Assembly: GCF_932526225.1 (NCBI RefSeq)
Contig: NC_064044.1
Coordinates: forward strand, 9,538,801-9,602,800
Direction of reading: 5' to 3'
Source of the DNA: Nematostella vectensis
Lineage: Eukaryota > Cnidaria > Anthozoa > Actiniaria > Edwardsiidae
Length of the DNA stretch: 64,000 nucleotides
In this document: one piece after another, positions 51,613 through 62,775 of the stretch
How positions within the stretch are numbered: position 1 is the stretch's first letter
How the letters are laid out: each line of letters begins with the position of its first letter
Program-made: the position numbers and the translations under genes
The notes under the pieces: generated by a model
Databases searched by the model: none
What the model was told of the DNA's origin: nothing
What the model saw: only the letters and a program-made list of their open reading frames with translations

Positions 51613-51879
51613 TCATGTAGGATCTACTGTTGGTAATAAGGATGATGAGGGTGGAACTGTAAAAGCACAACCAAGCTGTTTATTAGTGTAAAAATATCCA
51701 AATTGCAAATCCCACAAAACTGAGACAAGCAATGCGTTTCAAAAAAGTAAATTATACTTTTTACATAAAGGCAACATTCATTTACATAAAAACCGGGAAA
51801 ACATACCTTTTTCTAATGGAATACCAACGCCTGCTCCAATGAAAACAAGTGTACCAAACACAACGAGTATTGTCAGCAT
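51613..51879 (-). CDS. Mini-gene copy 5: coding exons intact, promoter replaced
   Basis: Coding exons 51879-51807 and 51719-51613; two synonymous changes (one Val codon per exon). The first-intron acceptor region near 51950 has lost ~15 bp present in other copies, and the TATA/CCAAT segment is replaced by a minisatellite from 52200. Expression is doubtful. Confidence 0.4.
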
Positions 51880-52199
51880 TTTTTTGTTGCCAAGACAAAA
51901 TATAAGCCCTGTTGAACCTGGTTTATTGAAGCAGAATGCTTTGAAGTTTTCAATCATATAACATTTGCTTATTGACAAAGGGGTGGAACAACAAGACGAG
52001 CTAATCAAAACAGTTGATTAACCTATTGTTGGAAAAAGTGCTGTTCCAATAAACGCAAATGTACGTTACCGTGGTTACCATCACAGCTTATGAAGTAACC
52101 AATGAAATGAGAGTAAAATATTATGTTATTAACATTAAATTCAGTGTACATCAGAGCACGACGGGATCTTACTTGTGAGCTTTGTGTCAATCAAAACAG

Positions 52200-53065
52200 T
52201 GTGATTTGTAGTTTATTATAAGACTTCCATTCTAAGCCAGTATTGGACCTTGACGTGACGTATACGAACTACTGGATCTGTAGTTTACGATAACACTTCC
52301 ATGCTAAGCCAGTATTGGACCTTGACGTGACGTATACTAACTACGGGATTTGTAGTTTACGATAAGACTTCCATTCTAAGCCAGTATTGGACCTTGACGT
52401 GACGTATACGAACTACTGGATCTGTAGTTTACGATAACACCTCCATGCTAAGCCAGTATTGGACATTGACGTGACGTATACTAACTACTGGATTTGTAGT
52501 TTACGATAACACTTCCATGCTAAGCCAGTATTGGACCTTGACGTGACGTATACTAACTACTGGATTTGTAGTTTACGATAACACTTCCATTCTAAGCCAG
52601 TATTGGACCTTGACGTGACGTATAAAAACTACTGGATCTGTAGTTTACGATAACACTTCCATTCTAAGCCAGTATTGGACCTTGACGTTACGTATACTAA
52701 CTACTGGATTTGTAGTTTACGATAAGCCATGCTAAGCCAGTATTGGACCTTGACGTGACGTATACTAACCACAGTATCTGCCGCTTACTATAACACTTGC
52801 ATGCTAGGCCAGTTAAGGGCCTTGACGTGACGTATACTAACTACAGGATCTGCCGCTTACGATAAGACTTCATGCTAAGCCAGTATTGGACCTTGACGTG
52901 ACGTATACTAACTACTGGATCTGTAGTTTACGATAAAACTTCCATGCTAAGCCAGTAATGGGCCTTGGCTCGACGTATAATAACTACTGGGATCTGCAGC
53001 TTGCGATAAAGACTTTCCTGCTAAGCCAGTATTGGACCTCGACGTGACGTATACTTACTACAGGT
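52200..53065. repeat. ~72-bp minisatellite, ~12 units
   Basis: Unit built of CTAAGCCAGTATTGGACCTT, GACGTGACGTATACTAACTA and CTGGATCTGTAGTTTACGAT. Spacing is 70-73 bp. Units toward 52750-53040 are more diverged. Each unit has TGACGT half-sites and TACTAAC. It directly abuts mini-gene copy 5 and replaces its promoter segment. Confidence 0.9.
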
Positions 53066-53885
53066 GAAATTATCATGGTCCTTTCCTTTGACAGAAAGAT
53101 AAACCTGTTTAAAGAGAAATTACAGTCACTTGACTTATAAATGTCTTCGCGCGGTCAATGTAAATTCTTACTCCTTTAAGGAACACCATTTACAATAATA
53201 AATAAATATCTATTTATAGAGGGTTACATTATAACCGAAACCAGAAACTACAAATTGACCAAAGTTAGGAGAGGGGTAACCCCTTTAGCAATGCTAGCTG
53301 GCAAATGGGAGCTCTTCAATGTGGTGATGGTTGAATAGAGATTGAACGCTCTCGTTATAACTCACTGGATTTTGCACGTTACACCGCACATCCATAGAAC
53401 TCCGCCCTTATGCAGATGTGAGCACTCCACTCCTTTACTTCAATACTGACGTATCGCGCGAACATCACGCGTTTTTAAAGATCGTGTCCCGATCCTAGTT
53501 GCCAGAAAACCCCTAAAATGAAATGCAAAATATCGCACTAATGAAGATTTATTAGATGCTAGGGGATAGTTCGGGGATAGTTCGTTTCCTTTTCTGGAAA
53601 CAGCCGAAAGGGTTTGTGACGTCATCACTCCTCATCTCTCAAGCCTCTTGGATCTTTAACGCCGGAAAGAAAAGATATTCGATTTCAAAGCTATTTCCGA
53701 TCTGTCTTTGAAAGTTTAGTGCAGCCAATATGATAGATCATATTTCAAAGCCACCTCGTGCAGGTTTTCGAAGGAATAGAGTGATAACATGGACGACGGT
53801 GAGTATTTATTCGAAGTGAGTTGGCGCTGCGCGGCGCCATTTTTGACCGATTTCGAACCCAAACACATGTAGAACCATTAGTTAC
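53066..53885. other. Gene-free stretch
   Basis: No fibrinogen C-terminal exon found here. ATGGACGACG|GTGAGT at about 53791 (+) could be a tiny first exon of a plus-strand gene, but nothing downstream supports it. Confidence 0.4.
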
Positions 53886-54177
53886 CATTGTAACTTCCCA
53901 CACTCAGTCGATATTTGTCGGACTCCGCCGCGACTGAAAAGTGACCGTACTGTGTATGCGCCGTCTCCCCCGCGTCAGCTTCCATGTCAACTCTCAGCTC
54001 GTTTGTGACTGCATTGGTCAGCCTGTGGATTCGGTCCAGTCCTAGCCAATGCTCTCCCTGGAGATCACCAATCCCGTTTTTGTACTCGGCCCAGTTTCGC
54101 CAGAAGTCCACGGAGCCATCTTGGCGTCTCTGGAACACGGTCCAGCCACCCCCGAGGGTTTTAAGGTCACAAAAGAC
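53886..54177 (-). pseudogene. Duplicate fibrinogen exon with dead acceptor
   Basis: 292 bp, the same length as the exon at 57732-58023 and clearly paralogous; the frame remains open. The acceptor AG is changed to GG (54178-54179), the FReD start exon is missing upstream, and the associated PAN exon is frameshifted. It is probably a pseudogene remnant, although GGGWTVFQRRQDGSVDFWRN is intact. Confidence 0.75.
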
Positions 54178-54529
54178 CCATAACAATAATTGTTTCATTT
54201 GTTACTCGTAGCAAGCGAGTAATCAAAGCTTGTTTTCTGTATTCTGATTGATTCTAAGAAAAATATGAATATGGAATGTGGGTGTGGGGAGGGGAAAGGG
54301 AAGACAGCCCATTGTCTTTTGAAACAATACACACTGCTTGGAGGACTGAGATTAATTGGCTTTTAACAAAATTATTGGGGTTGGAGAGGGGGTCACATGT
54401 CTCCTGTGCTCTGCTCTTTGCTACAGCCCTGAATCAATAATGTGGGCTTCCCTGCAACCTCCTGTATCTATTGGTTAATATTCTCTGCCTATATAACGTG
54501 ATATGTCCCAATTATCTTAAAAAAAAAAT

Positions 54530-54680
54530 GTGCAGCTAAGTGTGGAAACGAGTCGTTCGGTTATTCATCCTTATGACTTAGTTTCGAATCCTGGCTGTGG
54601 CAGGGAATTTTTCTGAACTCCCTGTATGACAGAGCTTACTAACAATACACACATTGGATGCACTTGGTTTGGAGCCTATC
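54530..54680 (+). mobile_element. tRNA-derived SINE-like repeat, copy in duplicate
   Basis: A B-box-like GTTTCGAATCC at about 54583 lies ~50 bp after a possible A box. The related text at 58350-58600 shows that it predates the duplication. Tentative. Confidence 0.35.
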
Positions 54681-55334
54681 TTATGCTGTGCCTCCCGCAC
54701 CAGTATAACTGATGGAAGTTATAAACAACAACTATACATATCTTGATAATAAAAGGGAGTGATCTGTCAAAGACAGACCTCATCTCTTCGCATAAAAAAA
54801 AAACAAAAACAGGTTGGGAAAAGAAGGCTTCCGAAAAGAAAAAAAAGTGTTCTATAAGTAATTGTTGTCTCACCTATATTTGACAGACAAAAGTTAATAT
54901 TTCACTCGAATCTTATCTGCAATGTACCATTTGACCTTTCATGCAATTATTTCAAAGATAATTTAGCCAACTACATGGAAGCGATGTGAAATGAAAATAT
55001 AGCTACCTTTTTTTAACAAACTGCATCTTTTTGTAATGCCACACCAACCCTTATTTTATGTTTTAACACAAAAATACCAGGTGTACATACCCTTGAAACT
55101 ATGATGCTTCAATATGGGGGTCTAGTGGGTCCGTGGACCGCTTTTAGGCAGTGCCTAAATCTATATATTTGTTGTATTTTGCGCGAGTGCTTTCTTGTTG
55201 CATATACAGTGTATAGTAAAACCAAAAGTTGTAAACCAGTATAGCCACTGCGCCCGGGAGTTTTATGACTTGTCCTACCGGGACCGGGATTTTGCGAAAA
55301 TAACGGCCGTGAAACGGGATTCAGACCCCCGCTT

Positions 55335-55579
55335 CAGGAACCTCATAAAAGGTATCTGGATCATCCACAAAGTCACCCGGATGCTGATGACGAGTTGACG
55401 TGCTGATGTGACAGGTCTTGGACGTGTGGTTATAGATGGTTGATTGACAGAAGTCATTCAGATAGCCTTTCACGCTGCAATTCTCCTCATCGATCCCCGT
55501 AAAATGTTGGATGTAGTGTGATTTCTAAGAATTTTACTATTATGGATGTCCGTGAGTACCATTATATTGCAATTTTTAT
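55335..55579 (-). pseudogene. Decayed PAN-like exon
   Basis: Aligns along its length with the PAN exon at 61768-62012. It has a 2-bp insertion (ACATTTTACGG versus ACATTACGG), which causes an early stop, and a key Cys codon changed to Gly. Its acceptor TTTTCAG is retained. It belongs to the same duplicated block as the 53886 exon. Confidence 0.8.
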
Positions 55580-56726
55580 CTGAAAATATGATAAAGTCGA
55601 TAAATTAACGTGCAAGCGTTATTTTTGTCTGTTTAACTTGTATATGCTTTATGGCTGAATGCCATATAGACGACAACCCGGTATAAACGACAAACCAGCT
55701 CTTACTCAAATTATAGGGTTAGGATTAATTAGTAAACGTTAGTAAAGTCCCGACAAAAAATGCGTTCACTCAAAGATCTACAAAATAAATGGATCAATCA
55801 ATTCTTGGATAAAAAGCAAACCCAATCAAGAAACAGCATGTTATGTTGTGTTGGTCTGTTTCACCCGGTGACCCAGGCTATCAGGTGTCATGCCCTAGTG
55901 CTCGCAGAAGAGGGAAGAAAGCACAGGCCTGAATGCGTTGATTTTCTTTTCCGATTGTCTTATAACCAAAGGACGGGGATTAAGAGCTACCATAGGTTGG
56001 TTGAATTGTTTTCTTTTTTTTTTACATTGAAATACACTCTTTATTATAAGAACCTTTTTTATTATAACGTCTAGCCTAAGATTTGACCAAATTTTAAGAA
56101 CTGCTTAAGAACAAGCCGAGGCTCAGATAGCAGAAGAAAAATATTAATAAGTCCTGATGCGTTCTAAGATGCAGAACAAAATTGTGCTCATAATAACAAC
56201 CTTATTATTGCTGTTATTGCTATTGATCGTTACACTCTTATTATATATAAGAACGTCCAATTTTCAGTTGAGGCTGTACCGTTCTTATTTTTTTAGCAAT
56301 TTAAGGCTCAATATGTTCTTAACGATGTTCTTAAATGGTCTCAAATAGCAACCTTCGCTTCGCCTTCAAACTAGAGGTGAATCCCTACCAAAATCCCTTC
56401 CAACAATCTGGCTACTGAGTAACAGTAACAGCTATACATCCGACTAACGCAGAACGATGTATAGGTACATCCAAACGAAAAGCAGCAGTTTTTTTTCTAT
56501 TCACGACTTAATATGCGGACGTGCAGCATGCAGAGTGTATTTGCGCGCGAAGGAAACGCAGATGAATGACATACGATGTTATTTTTAGGGCCCGTGATCC
56601 ACGGATGTTGCAACCAGTGCGACCTTAATTTAAGAATGTCTGATAGTGCGTAGATGCCACGGGACAAACTTGTCCACCTAAATGTCCCTGACATCTCCTG
56701 AACATCTTGCTAGTGCGACCGGGCCC

Positions 56727-56880
56727 TTAGCAAAGTCAAGCAGGCAAAGGCACATGGGCAGTACCCCACGACCCTCAGACATTTATTTTCTTCAAACAAA
56801 GGGATTTTTTATTTATTTTACTCAGAAAGGGGGGGTGGATATCCACCCAATCCAATACAGGGGGGGGGGGGGGGGCTGTA
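56727..56880. repeat. Dispersed repeat, copy B
   Basis: Same ordered blocks as 16497-16640 (AGCAAAGTCAAGCAGGC...GGTGGATATCCACCC), ending in a poly-G run. Confidence 0.7.
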
Positions 56881-56890
56881 TCCGCCCCTG

Positions 56891-57081
56891 CTCAGTAGCT
56901 TTTCATGGAGCAGATCCCTTAGGTCGCATCTTCATCTCAGTGCGCCCTTATAGTTTCGCCTTTGTTATTTTTCAGTCCCATCGCTAGCAATTAGACATGG
57001 GTTTATTATTTTTCTTTTAGAGTAGACTCAGTAGCTTTTCATGGAGCAAATCCCTTAGGTCGCATCTTCATCTCAGTGCGC
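56891..57081. repeat. 54-bp direct repeat pair
   Basis: CTCAGTAGCTTTTCATGGAG through CATCTCAGTGCGC occurs at 56891-56945 and 57028-57081 with one substitution. Confidence 0.85.
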
Positions 57082-57731
57082 TTAAGTGAATAATGATAGC
57101 CCTTCCAAGTAAACCAGTTGATCCCTTTGGAATTTTATACAGCCCGTCAAAACACGCTGCACCTCGTCAGCGTTATCCAAGCTTTCCAACAGTGCTTGAT
57201 TCCAAAATTGTTTACATTGCTATTCTGGGTCTGAATGACTTCGAATTGATTTGTCTGACTTTGGGGAGAGGTGTGTTGACTGGCCCTCCCCTCGTGATTT
57301 TTTCCCAGGATCTTCCAGAATGCTTTGCAATCTGTAATGAAAACAAGATGGTTTCACAAGTCTTCACGGAGTGAACATTGTGTTTTGAGGGCATGGAAAT
57401 GAACCTGGAGGATCAGAATAAAGGTATCTATTTGTGTCTTGAGCTGTGTTTGCTGATCTCTCTCTCTTGTGTGGTATTTTGAGCGTTTTGTTGAGTGCTG
57501 GTCCTGCTAATTTTCCTTGTTTGATTTGAAACTTGTCAAAGAACCTGAGCTATTATTTGGACAAAGAGTAGTTGTTATCACCTTCATTGGATGCATATCT
57601 TTAAGACCATGTATCCCTTAGACTGATGCCTGAGTATCTTCATCTCGTTGTGGCTATTTTGCATTTATCAATTTTTTTTGGTTGTGAGTACTTCTCAAAG
57701 CCGGTTAATAAAAAAAAACATCCATATTTAC

Positions 57732-58023
57732 CATTGTAACCGCTCACACTCAGTCGATATTTGTCGGACTCCGCCGCGACTGTAAAATGACCGTACTGAG
57801 CATGCGCCGTCTCCCCCGCTTCGGCCACCATGTCCACTCTCAGCTCGTTAGCGACTGCATTGGTCAGCCTGTGGATCCTGTCCAGTGCTAGCCAATGCTC
57901 TCCCTGGAGATCACCAAACCCGTTTTTGTACTCGGCCCAGTCTCGCCAGAAGTCAACGGAGCCATCTTGGCGTCTCTGGAACACGGTCCAGCCACCGCCG
58001 AGGGTTTTCTGGTCACAAAAGAC
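57732..58023 (-). CDS. Fibrinogen-related gene exon: FReD core
   Basis: 292 nt after acceptor TGTCATAG, phase 0 to 1; VFCDQKTLGGGWTVFQRR, then DFWRDWAEYKNGFGD and GEHWLALDRIHRLT; ends at SGYNG with donor GTAAAT. Confidence 0.88.
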
Positions 58024-61000
58024 CTATGACAATAATTGTTTCATTTGTTACTCGTAGCAAGCGAGGAATCAAAGGTTACATTCTGTAGTCTGATTTGTTC
58101 TAAGAAGAATATGAATATTGAATATGGATGAGGGTGTGGGGAGGGAATATATGTCATTGTCTTTTGAAACAATAAACAGTGCCTGGCAAACTAAGATCAA
58201 TTGACTTTTAAATAATTGAGGGGGGGGTAACATGCCCCCAGTGCCCCACCCATTTCTACAGCCCTGACACAATAATAAGAGCTTCCTTGTATGCTGCAAC
58301 CTCCTGCATAAATAACGATAACGATATGTCCCAACACCCTTAAATAAATTTGCAGCTAAGTGTGGAAGCAAGTTAGTCGGCAATTCAACCTTGTGACCCA
58401 GGCTCGAATCTTGGTATCGAGTATAGGGGATTTTTTTCGATGTCTCCAGTTTTTTTTCGGATAAGGACACTAAACCGGTCCCGTCTTTGCTAGCTGTACA
58501 AAACTAACCTGAATAGAGGGGACGCAATAACCCTCTGGCAGTGACCACCCTCTGTGACATGTGCTTACCAACAATACCCACATGGGGGACACTTGATTTG
58601 GAGCCTTATTCAGTTGTGCCTTCCGCACCAGTATAACTGGTGGAAGTTATAAACAACAACTATACATATTCTAGAATATAATTAGAGAGTGATCTGTCAA
58701 AGCATTTTTACCTTTCCACGTCAAGTTACTAATAGCAAGTAAATCTCAAATAACAAGTACATCTCTTCGCATGGGGAAACAAAAACAGGTTGGGAAAAGA
58801 ATCTACTTAAAGGCTTCCAAAAAGAAAAAAAAAAACAAGCTCATTCTCATTGATTGGAAAATGTTCTATGTTAAGTAATTGTCATCTTACCTATATTTCA
58901 CTGTTACAAGCAAGTACTTTACTCTAATCTTCCTTACCTGGAATGCTCCCTGTCCGGCAGGATCCACCATGTACACCCCGCTAGTGGTACCACCACCGGA
59001 CAGAACCTCAGCGCAGTTTGTAGGAACTACAATAACAATAACATACTACATTAAAGAGTTGCAAACCCACGTAGGGAGAGGAAAGACTATAACAATGTAA
59101 CAATGACGATAACGATGAGGATGATGACGATGACAATAGCAATGACAGTGACAGTGACGATGACAGTGACATAACAGCAATAACAATAATTGTAGTAACT
59201 CAACAGTAAAAGTGATATTGACAGTAACAGTGACGATGACGCGCGAGGTCCAACGACGACGAGACGATGACGATAACAGTATCAATGACAGTGACAGTGA
59301 CAACAACAATAACAACAACAATAACAAAAACAGCAACAATAACAATAGAAGTAACAGTAAAAGTGACATTAACAGTGACGACGAGGTCCAAAGACAGCGA
59401 TGACGATAACGACGACGATGACGGTGGTGATGATGATGAGGCATGTATTTACATATTTTTGAAGAGGGGTCTTAAGGTAAGAGTTAATTACCGAAAGCCG
59501 AGGCAATAAGCGATATACATCCCGAGGCCGCAGGCTGATTTATTACAGAATGACAAAGGTTTCCACGCAGAATTGTGTCTCAGAATCTTAATCTTTGACA
59601 TTGAACCCTGATTGAACAAAGAGTGGTGTGGAGAATTCAAGCGCTATTAGCATATATATCGAAAAGTTATTTCTTCTGCAATTTCTACGGCAACCAAAAA
59701 GGAAAACGATTTTAACAATCAACCACATCGGTATGTGCTTAATTGTCACGAAAACTGTCCTTGAAAACAAAGGCCTTGGTATCTTAATTGTACCAAATAC
59801 AAAGAAGAGTATTTCCCGCGCGGCCAGTTTATGGCATTTCACAATGGGGGGTAGTCTATACGTGTTCTTTATTTGTAGGAAATAACAATCATGCAATAAG
59901 CAAGTGATTTCCTTTACAAAGGAGCGTTTGAATCAGATTTGTTGCACGCTTTAGTTTGCATAACACTCGTATTTTTCTGATATGGAGAGCGACGAAGACA
60001 TGCTCAAACTGACACAGAATACGTTTTCGCAAGCCGAATAGTTTCTCTCCCGGTTTTTGATCTTGTCGGAACGATCCTTGGAACAACAGCGTAATATTAC
60101 GATTCTAAGTGAAGAAAAAGTTGAGAAGATAAAGGACGGCAGGATTCCTGAGAACACGAAAACCAACACGGTGTGGGCTGTTCATACCTATCAAGAGTGG
60201 GCAGAAGTAAGGATCGGATAGTTTCGTAAGTTTCGATAGTTGTTCGATTGTAGTGTTGATGAAGTAATGATAGAGGATGTTTATAAGGTTGATAAAGTCA
60301 TAAAGAGCCAGGGCGAAAGTGGCAATAAACCCCTAAAAAGACCTGCAGATGTAAGAAATTAATAGTTGTAGTTTGTCGTTTTTATGGTCCAATAGATTTT
60401 GGAAAATTGTAAAGTTAAGTTCCAAATGGTTAGTGCATGTCGTGAATTAATTTAATTGCTCATTATAAATGCAAGGGATGTATACGAGCTTCCCGGGATG
60501 TATCTATGTACATTCCTTTGTATTTATAATAAGCAATTCAATTCAATACAGTTCATCAGCCCCGCTCTTCCCTGCTGAATATCAAAACCCTCCCCTGGCT
60601 CTTAGCTTCTTGCATATTAATGAGGTTTGTACGTGAAATAAAGCCCTACAGAAAACAATGGAAACCGTGTCAATCATGTAATAAGCCCCCCACCCTTTCC
60701 CTTCATCTGAGTGGCCTATGATTTAGTGTAAATGAGAAAAAATTTCATAACCAAAACAGAACGACTAAAGAACGTTTCAGTTACCGCATTTTGATGATCC
60801 GACAGGACAAACACAAGAAAATCCGCCAACTTTAAAGTCCGCCTTGCACATTCTGTCCGCAGAACATGATCCAGGAATGCAATCATTCTGATAGAAAAAT
60901 AACACAATATTTCGTGGGGTGAGGATGGGTGACTCAATAACTCAGTCGTAAGGCCCACCCTTCTCAAGCAAGATGACAGGGTTTGAACCCACCCAGGTCA

Positions 61001-62012
61001 AATCAACGTGGTATTATTTCAGGTGTAAAAAAGAGAGACTAAGAATTCTGTGTATCCCTCACGAGTCTGATGATTGCGATAAATGGAAGTCTCGACTAGC
61101 AAGTCTAGCAGCCATATCGTGACCTTGAGACTCAAAGAAATCATTGCAGAAGCCGGAGTCGATCCTATTAAGTGTGTTTGCTTGACCGCATAGCCAGATA
61201 AGCATATTTCGGCGTTATTTCTTTTTATCTCAAAAACAGCAAAACTCATGTGGAATAATAAAATTAAAAATCCAGGTTTATTAAATGACCTTTGATATTT
61301 CAGATTAATACAATATTGTTGTTTGAGCTTCTCACATCGTGCGGACGAGAATGAATTTAAAATAGCGATTTTAGGAACAGAATATACCTTTACTCAAATC
61401 TTGAAATTGAAAAAAAAGATCCTTTGCATAAGATCCCTTTACAGAGAATTGGTTCATTTCTATTTATTACGGCTGGGCGAAGTAATCAGGAAGATTTTAC
61501 GTTGTTTTGTATACGTTGTTTTTTTAAATATTTTATTAAACTTTCTTAGAACAGGCGTTCAATTTATTCAATCTAACAACACTCTGTCATTTATGTAAAT
61601 TGCGTGGTTAGCACACGTGTTTTAAGAGCAATTCAGCTTATTACTGCAATTCTGAATACAAATTGGCCTTTAAAAATCTTTTCTATCATTTCTACATTTC
61701 CGATGCATTTTTCTTTTTATCATTTCGACATTTCCGATGCATTTTTCACTTGTACATAAGCTTTTACCTCTGTTCCTCTATAAGAGGTTTCTGGATCATC
61801 CACAAGGTCGTCCGGGTGCTGGTGACGAGTTGACGTGTTGATATGACAGGTCTTTGACGTGTGGTTATAGTTGGTTGATTGACAGAAGTCATTCAGATAG
61901 CATTTCACGCTGCAATCCTCCTCATCGATCCCCGTAATGTTGTATGTAGTGTGATTTTTAAGAATTTTTTTATTATGGATGTCCCTGAATGCCATTGTCT
62001 TGCAATTCTTAT
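57732..62012 (-). CDS. PAN-EGF-fibrinogen-related protein (partial)
   Basis: Exons in coding order: 62012-61768, 60887-60785, 59026-58938, 58023-57732. Phases agree (1-0, 0-1, 1-0, 0-1), giving about 243 residues. Order: a PAN/apple-like domain, one EGF-like module, then the N-terminal half of a fibrinogen-related domain. Such proteins are secreted lectin-like molecules (ficolin/tachylectin type) that bind acetylated sugars, and many are immune or adhesion factors. The signal-peptide exon should lie above 62012 and was not identified. The C-terminal half of the fibrinogen domain, with the calcium and ligand pocket, was not found below 57732, so the gene is either incomplete in this region or broken. 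Confidence 0.78.
58335..58600 (+). mobile_element. tRNA-derived SINE-like repeat, copy in intact block
   Basis: Paralogous to the repeat at 54530; B-box-like GGCTCGAATCT near 58409. Tentative assignment. Confidence 0.33.
58938..59026 (-). CDS. Fibrinogen-related gene exon: start of FReD
   Basis: 89 nt, phase 1 to 0; NCAEVLSGGGTTSGVYMVDP is the classic start of a fibrinogen-related domain. Confidence 0.88.
59100..59440. repeat. Hexanucleotide/trinucleotide microsatellite
   Basis: Interrupted GACGAT, AACAGT and AACAAT units. Long open frames across it (poly-His/Leu/Val or Asn/Ser) are artefacts of the repeat. Confidence 0.9.
60785..60887 (-). CDS. Fibrinogen-related gene exon: EGF-like module
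   Basis: 103 nt, phase 0 to 1; NDCIPGSCSADRMC and CVCPVGSSKC, six cysteines. Absent from the duplicated block. Confidence 0.8.
60917..61200 (+). mobile_element. Possible tRNA-derived SINE
   Basis: A B-box-like GGGTTTGAACCC near 60971 follows an A-box-like TGACTCAATAACTCAGTCGT (from about 60931), with a non-tRNA tail. In an intron of the fibrinogen-related gene. Confidence 0.35.
61768..62012 (-). CDS. Fibrinogen-related gene exon: PAN/apple-like domain
   Basis: Acceptor TATTTTCAG, phase 1 in and phase 0 out. DKNCKTMAF, EEDCSVKCYLNDFCQS and KTCHINTST show PAN-type cysteine spacing; ends TSYRGTE|GTAAAA. Several sequons (NHT, NIT). Confidence 0.82.
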
Positions 62013-62269
62013 CTGAAAATATGATAAAGTAGATGAAATAACGTGCAAGCGTTCTTTTAATCTGTTCCATTTGTATTATACTCAGTGCTCGTAGAAGAGA
62101 GAAGAAAGTCCATTTTCGAATGTTTTGATTTTCTTTCCGGAATGTCTTATAACCTAATAAAGACGGGGAAAGAGCTACATCTCCCCAAACAGATAACAAA
62201 GTTTTTTTTTTAACATTGAAATATAGAGTCATGCAATACATTTTTTTTAATACTGAGTAGGATTTAAAA

Positions 62270-62580
62270 CGTTTTGGACCAAATTATGAACGTACCAAAT
62301 TGTGAACCAAGCACCAAACTGTGGACCAAGTACAAATTTATGAACCTAAGTACCAAATTCTGAGCCCGAGTACCAAAAAGTACAAGAAATACGCGCATGG
62401 GCTCATCACGGTGCGCAAAGGCTCAACACGGTCTGTAGGGGTAACCACGTTGCGCAAAGGCTCAACACGGTGTGTAGGGGTAACCACGTTGCGCAAAGGC
62501 TCAACACGGTGCGCATGGGCTAAACACGGTGCGCCGAGCTTGAACACGGTGCGCTTAGGATAAATGTGTTGCGCGAAGGA
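62270..62580. repeat. Two adjacent short minisatellites
   Basis: From 62275 to 62375, about five units of a ~20-bp AGTACCAAATTNTGAACC motif. From 62400 to 62570, units of ~38 bp built on GGCTCAACACGGTGTGTAGG and GGTAACCACGTTGCGCAAA. Confidence 0.8.
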
Positions 62581-62775
62581 TTAACATATTAACCGAGCTT
62601 TCAACAACCGAGCCTGACAAGTTCGGCGCGCTCTTAGTGCAAGCACGCTGTTCTGGGAGTGTCAACTCTGTTGTTGTTGCCGTCGTTGCATTTGGACCTG
62701 CCTCTTAGCTTCCCAGGGCGGGGCCTACCGGGTTTTCCAGATCCCCTGCAGCTTGCTTGTCTAGCACCTCCTCGC

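Larger units (their letters stand above)
45640..52200. repeat. Tandem array of a ~769-bp mini-gene unit
   Basis: Six copies of the same unit. The proposed first coding exon starts at 45823, 47582, 48351, 49120, 49890 and 51879 (minus strand). Spacing is 769, 769 and 770 bp inside the array, enlarged by insertions at both edges. Each full unit on the minus strand reads: CCAAT/TATA-like promoter, short 5' exon with GTAAGA donor, signal-peptide exon with GTATGT donor, second coding exon and stop. Units at 48 and 49 kb are almost identical, which implies recent amplification. Left end: a (TA)n tract at 45614-45640. Right end: a 72-bp minisatellite at 52200. Confidence 0.9.

Noticed and set aside
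52200-53065. Cluster of splice acceptors from TACTAAC...TGTAG in each minisatellite unit
   Set aside because: The motif is repeated by the satellite, and no exon follows in any frame.
53785-53810. ATGGACGACG|GTGAGT as a plus-strand first exon
   Set aside because: A ten-base coding exon with no downstream partner cannot be supported.
59046-59509. Long His/Leu/Val and Asn/Ser/Asp-rich frames on both strands
   Set aside because: Products of a degenerate microsatellite, open in several frames at once.
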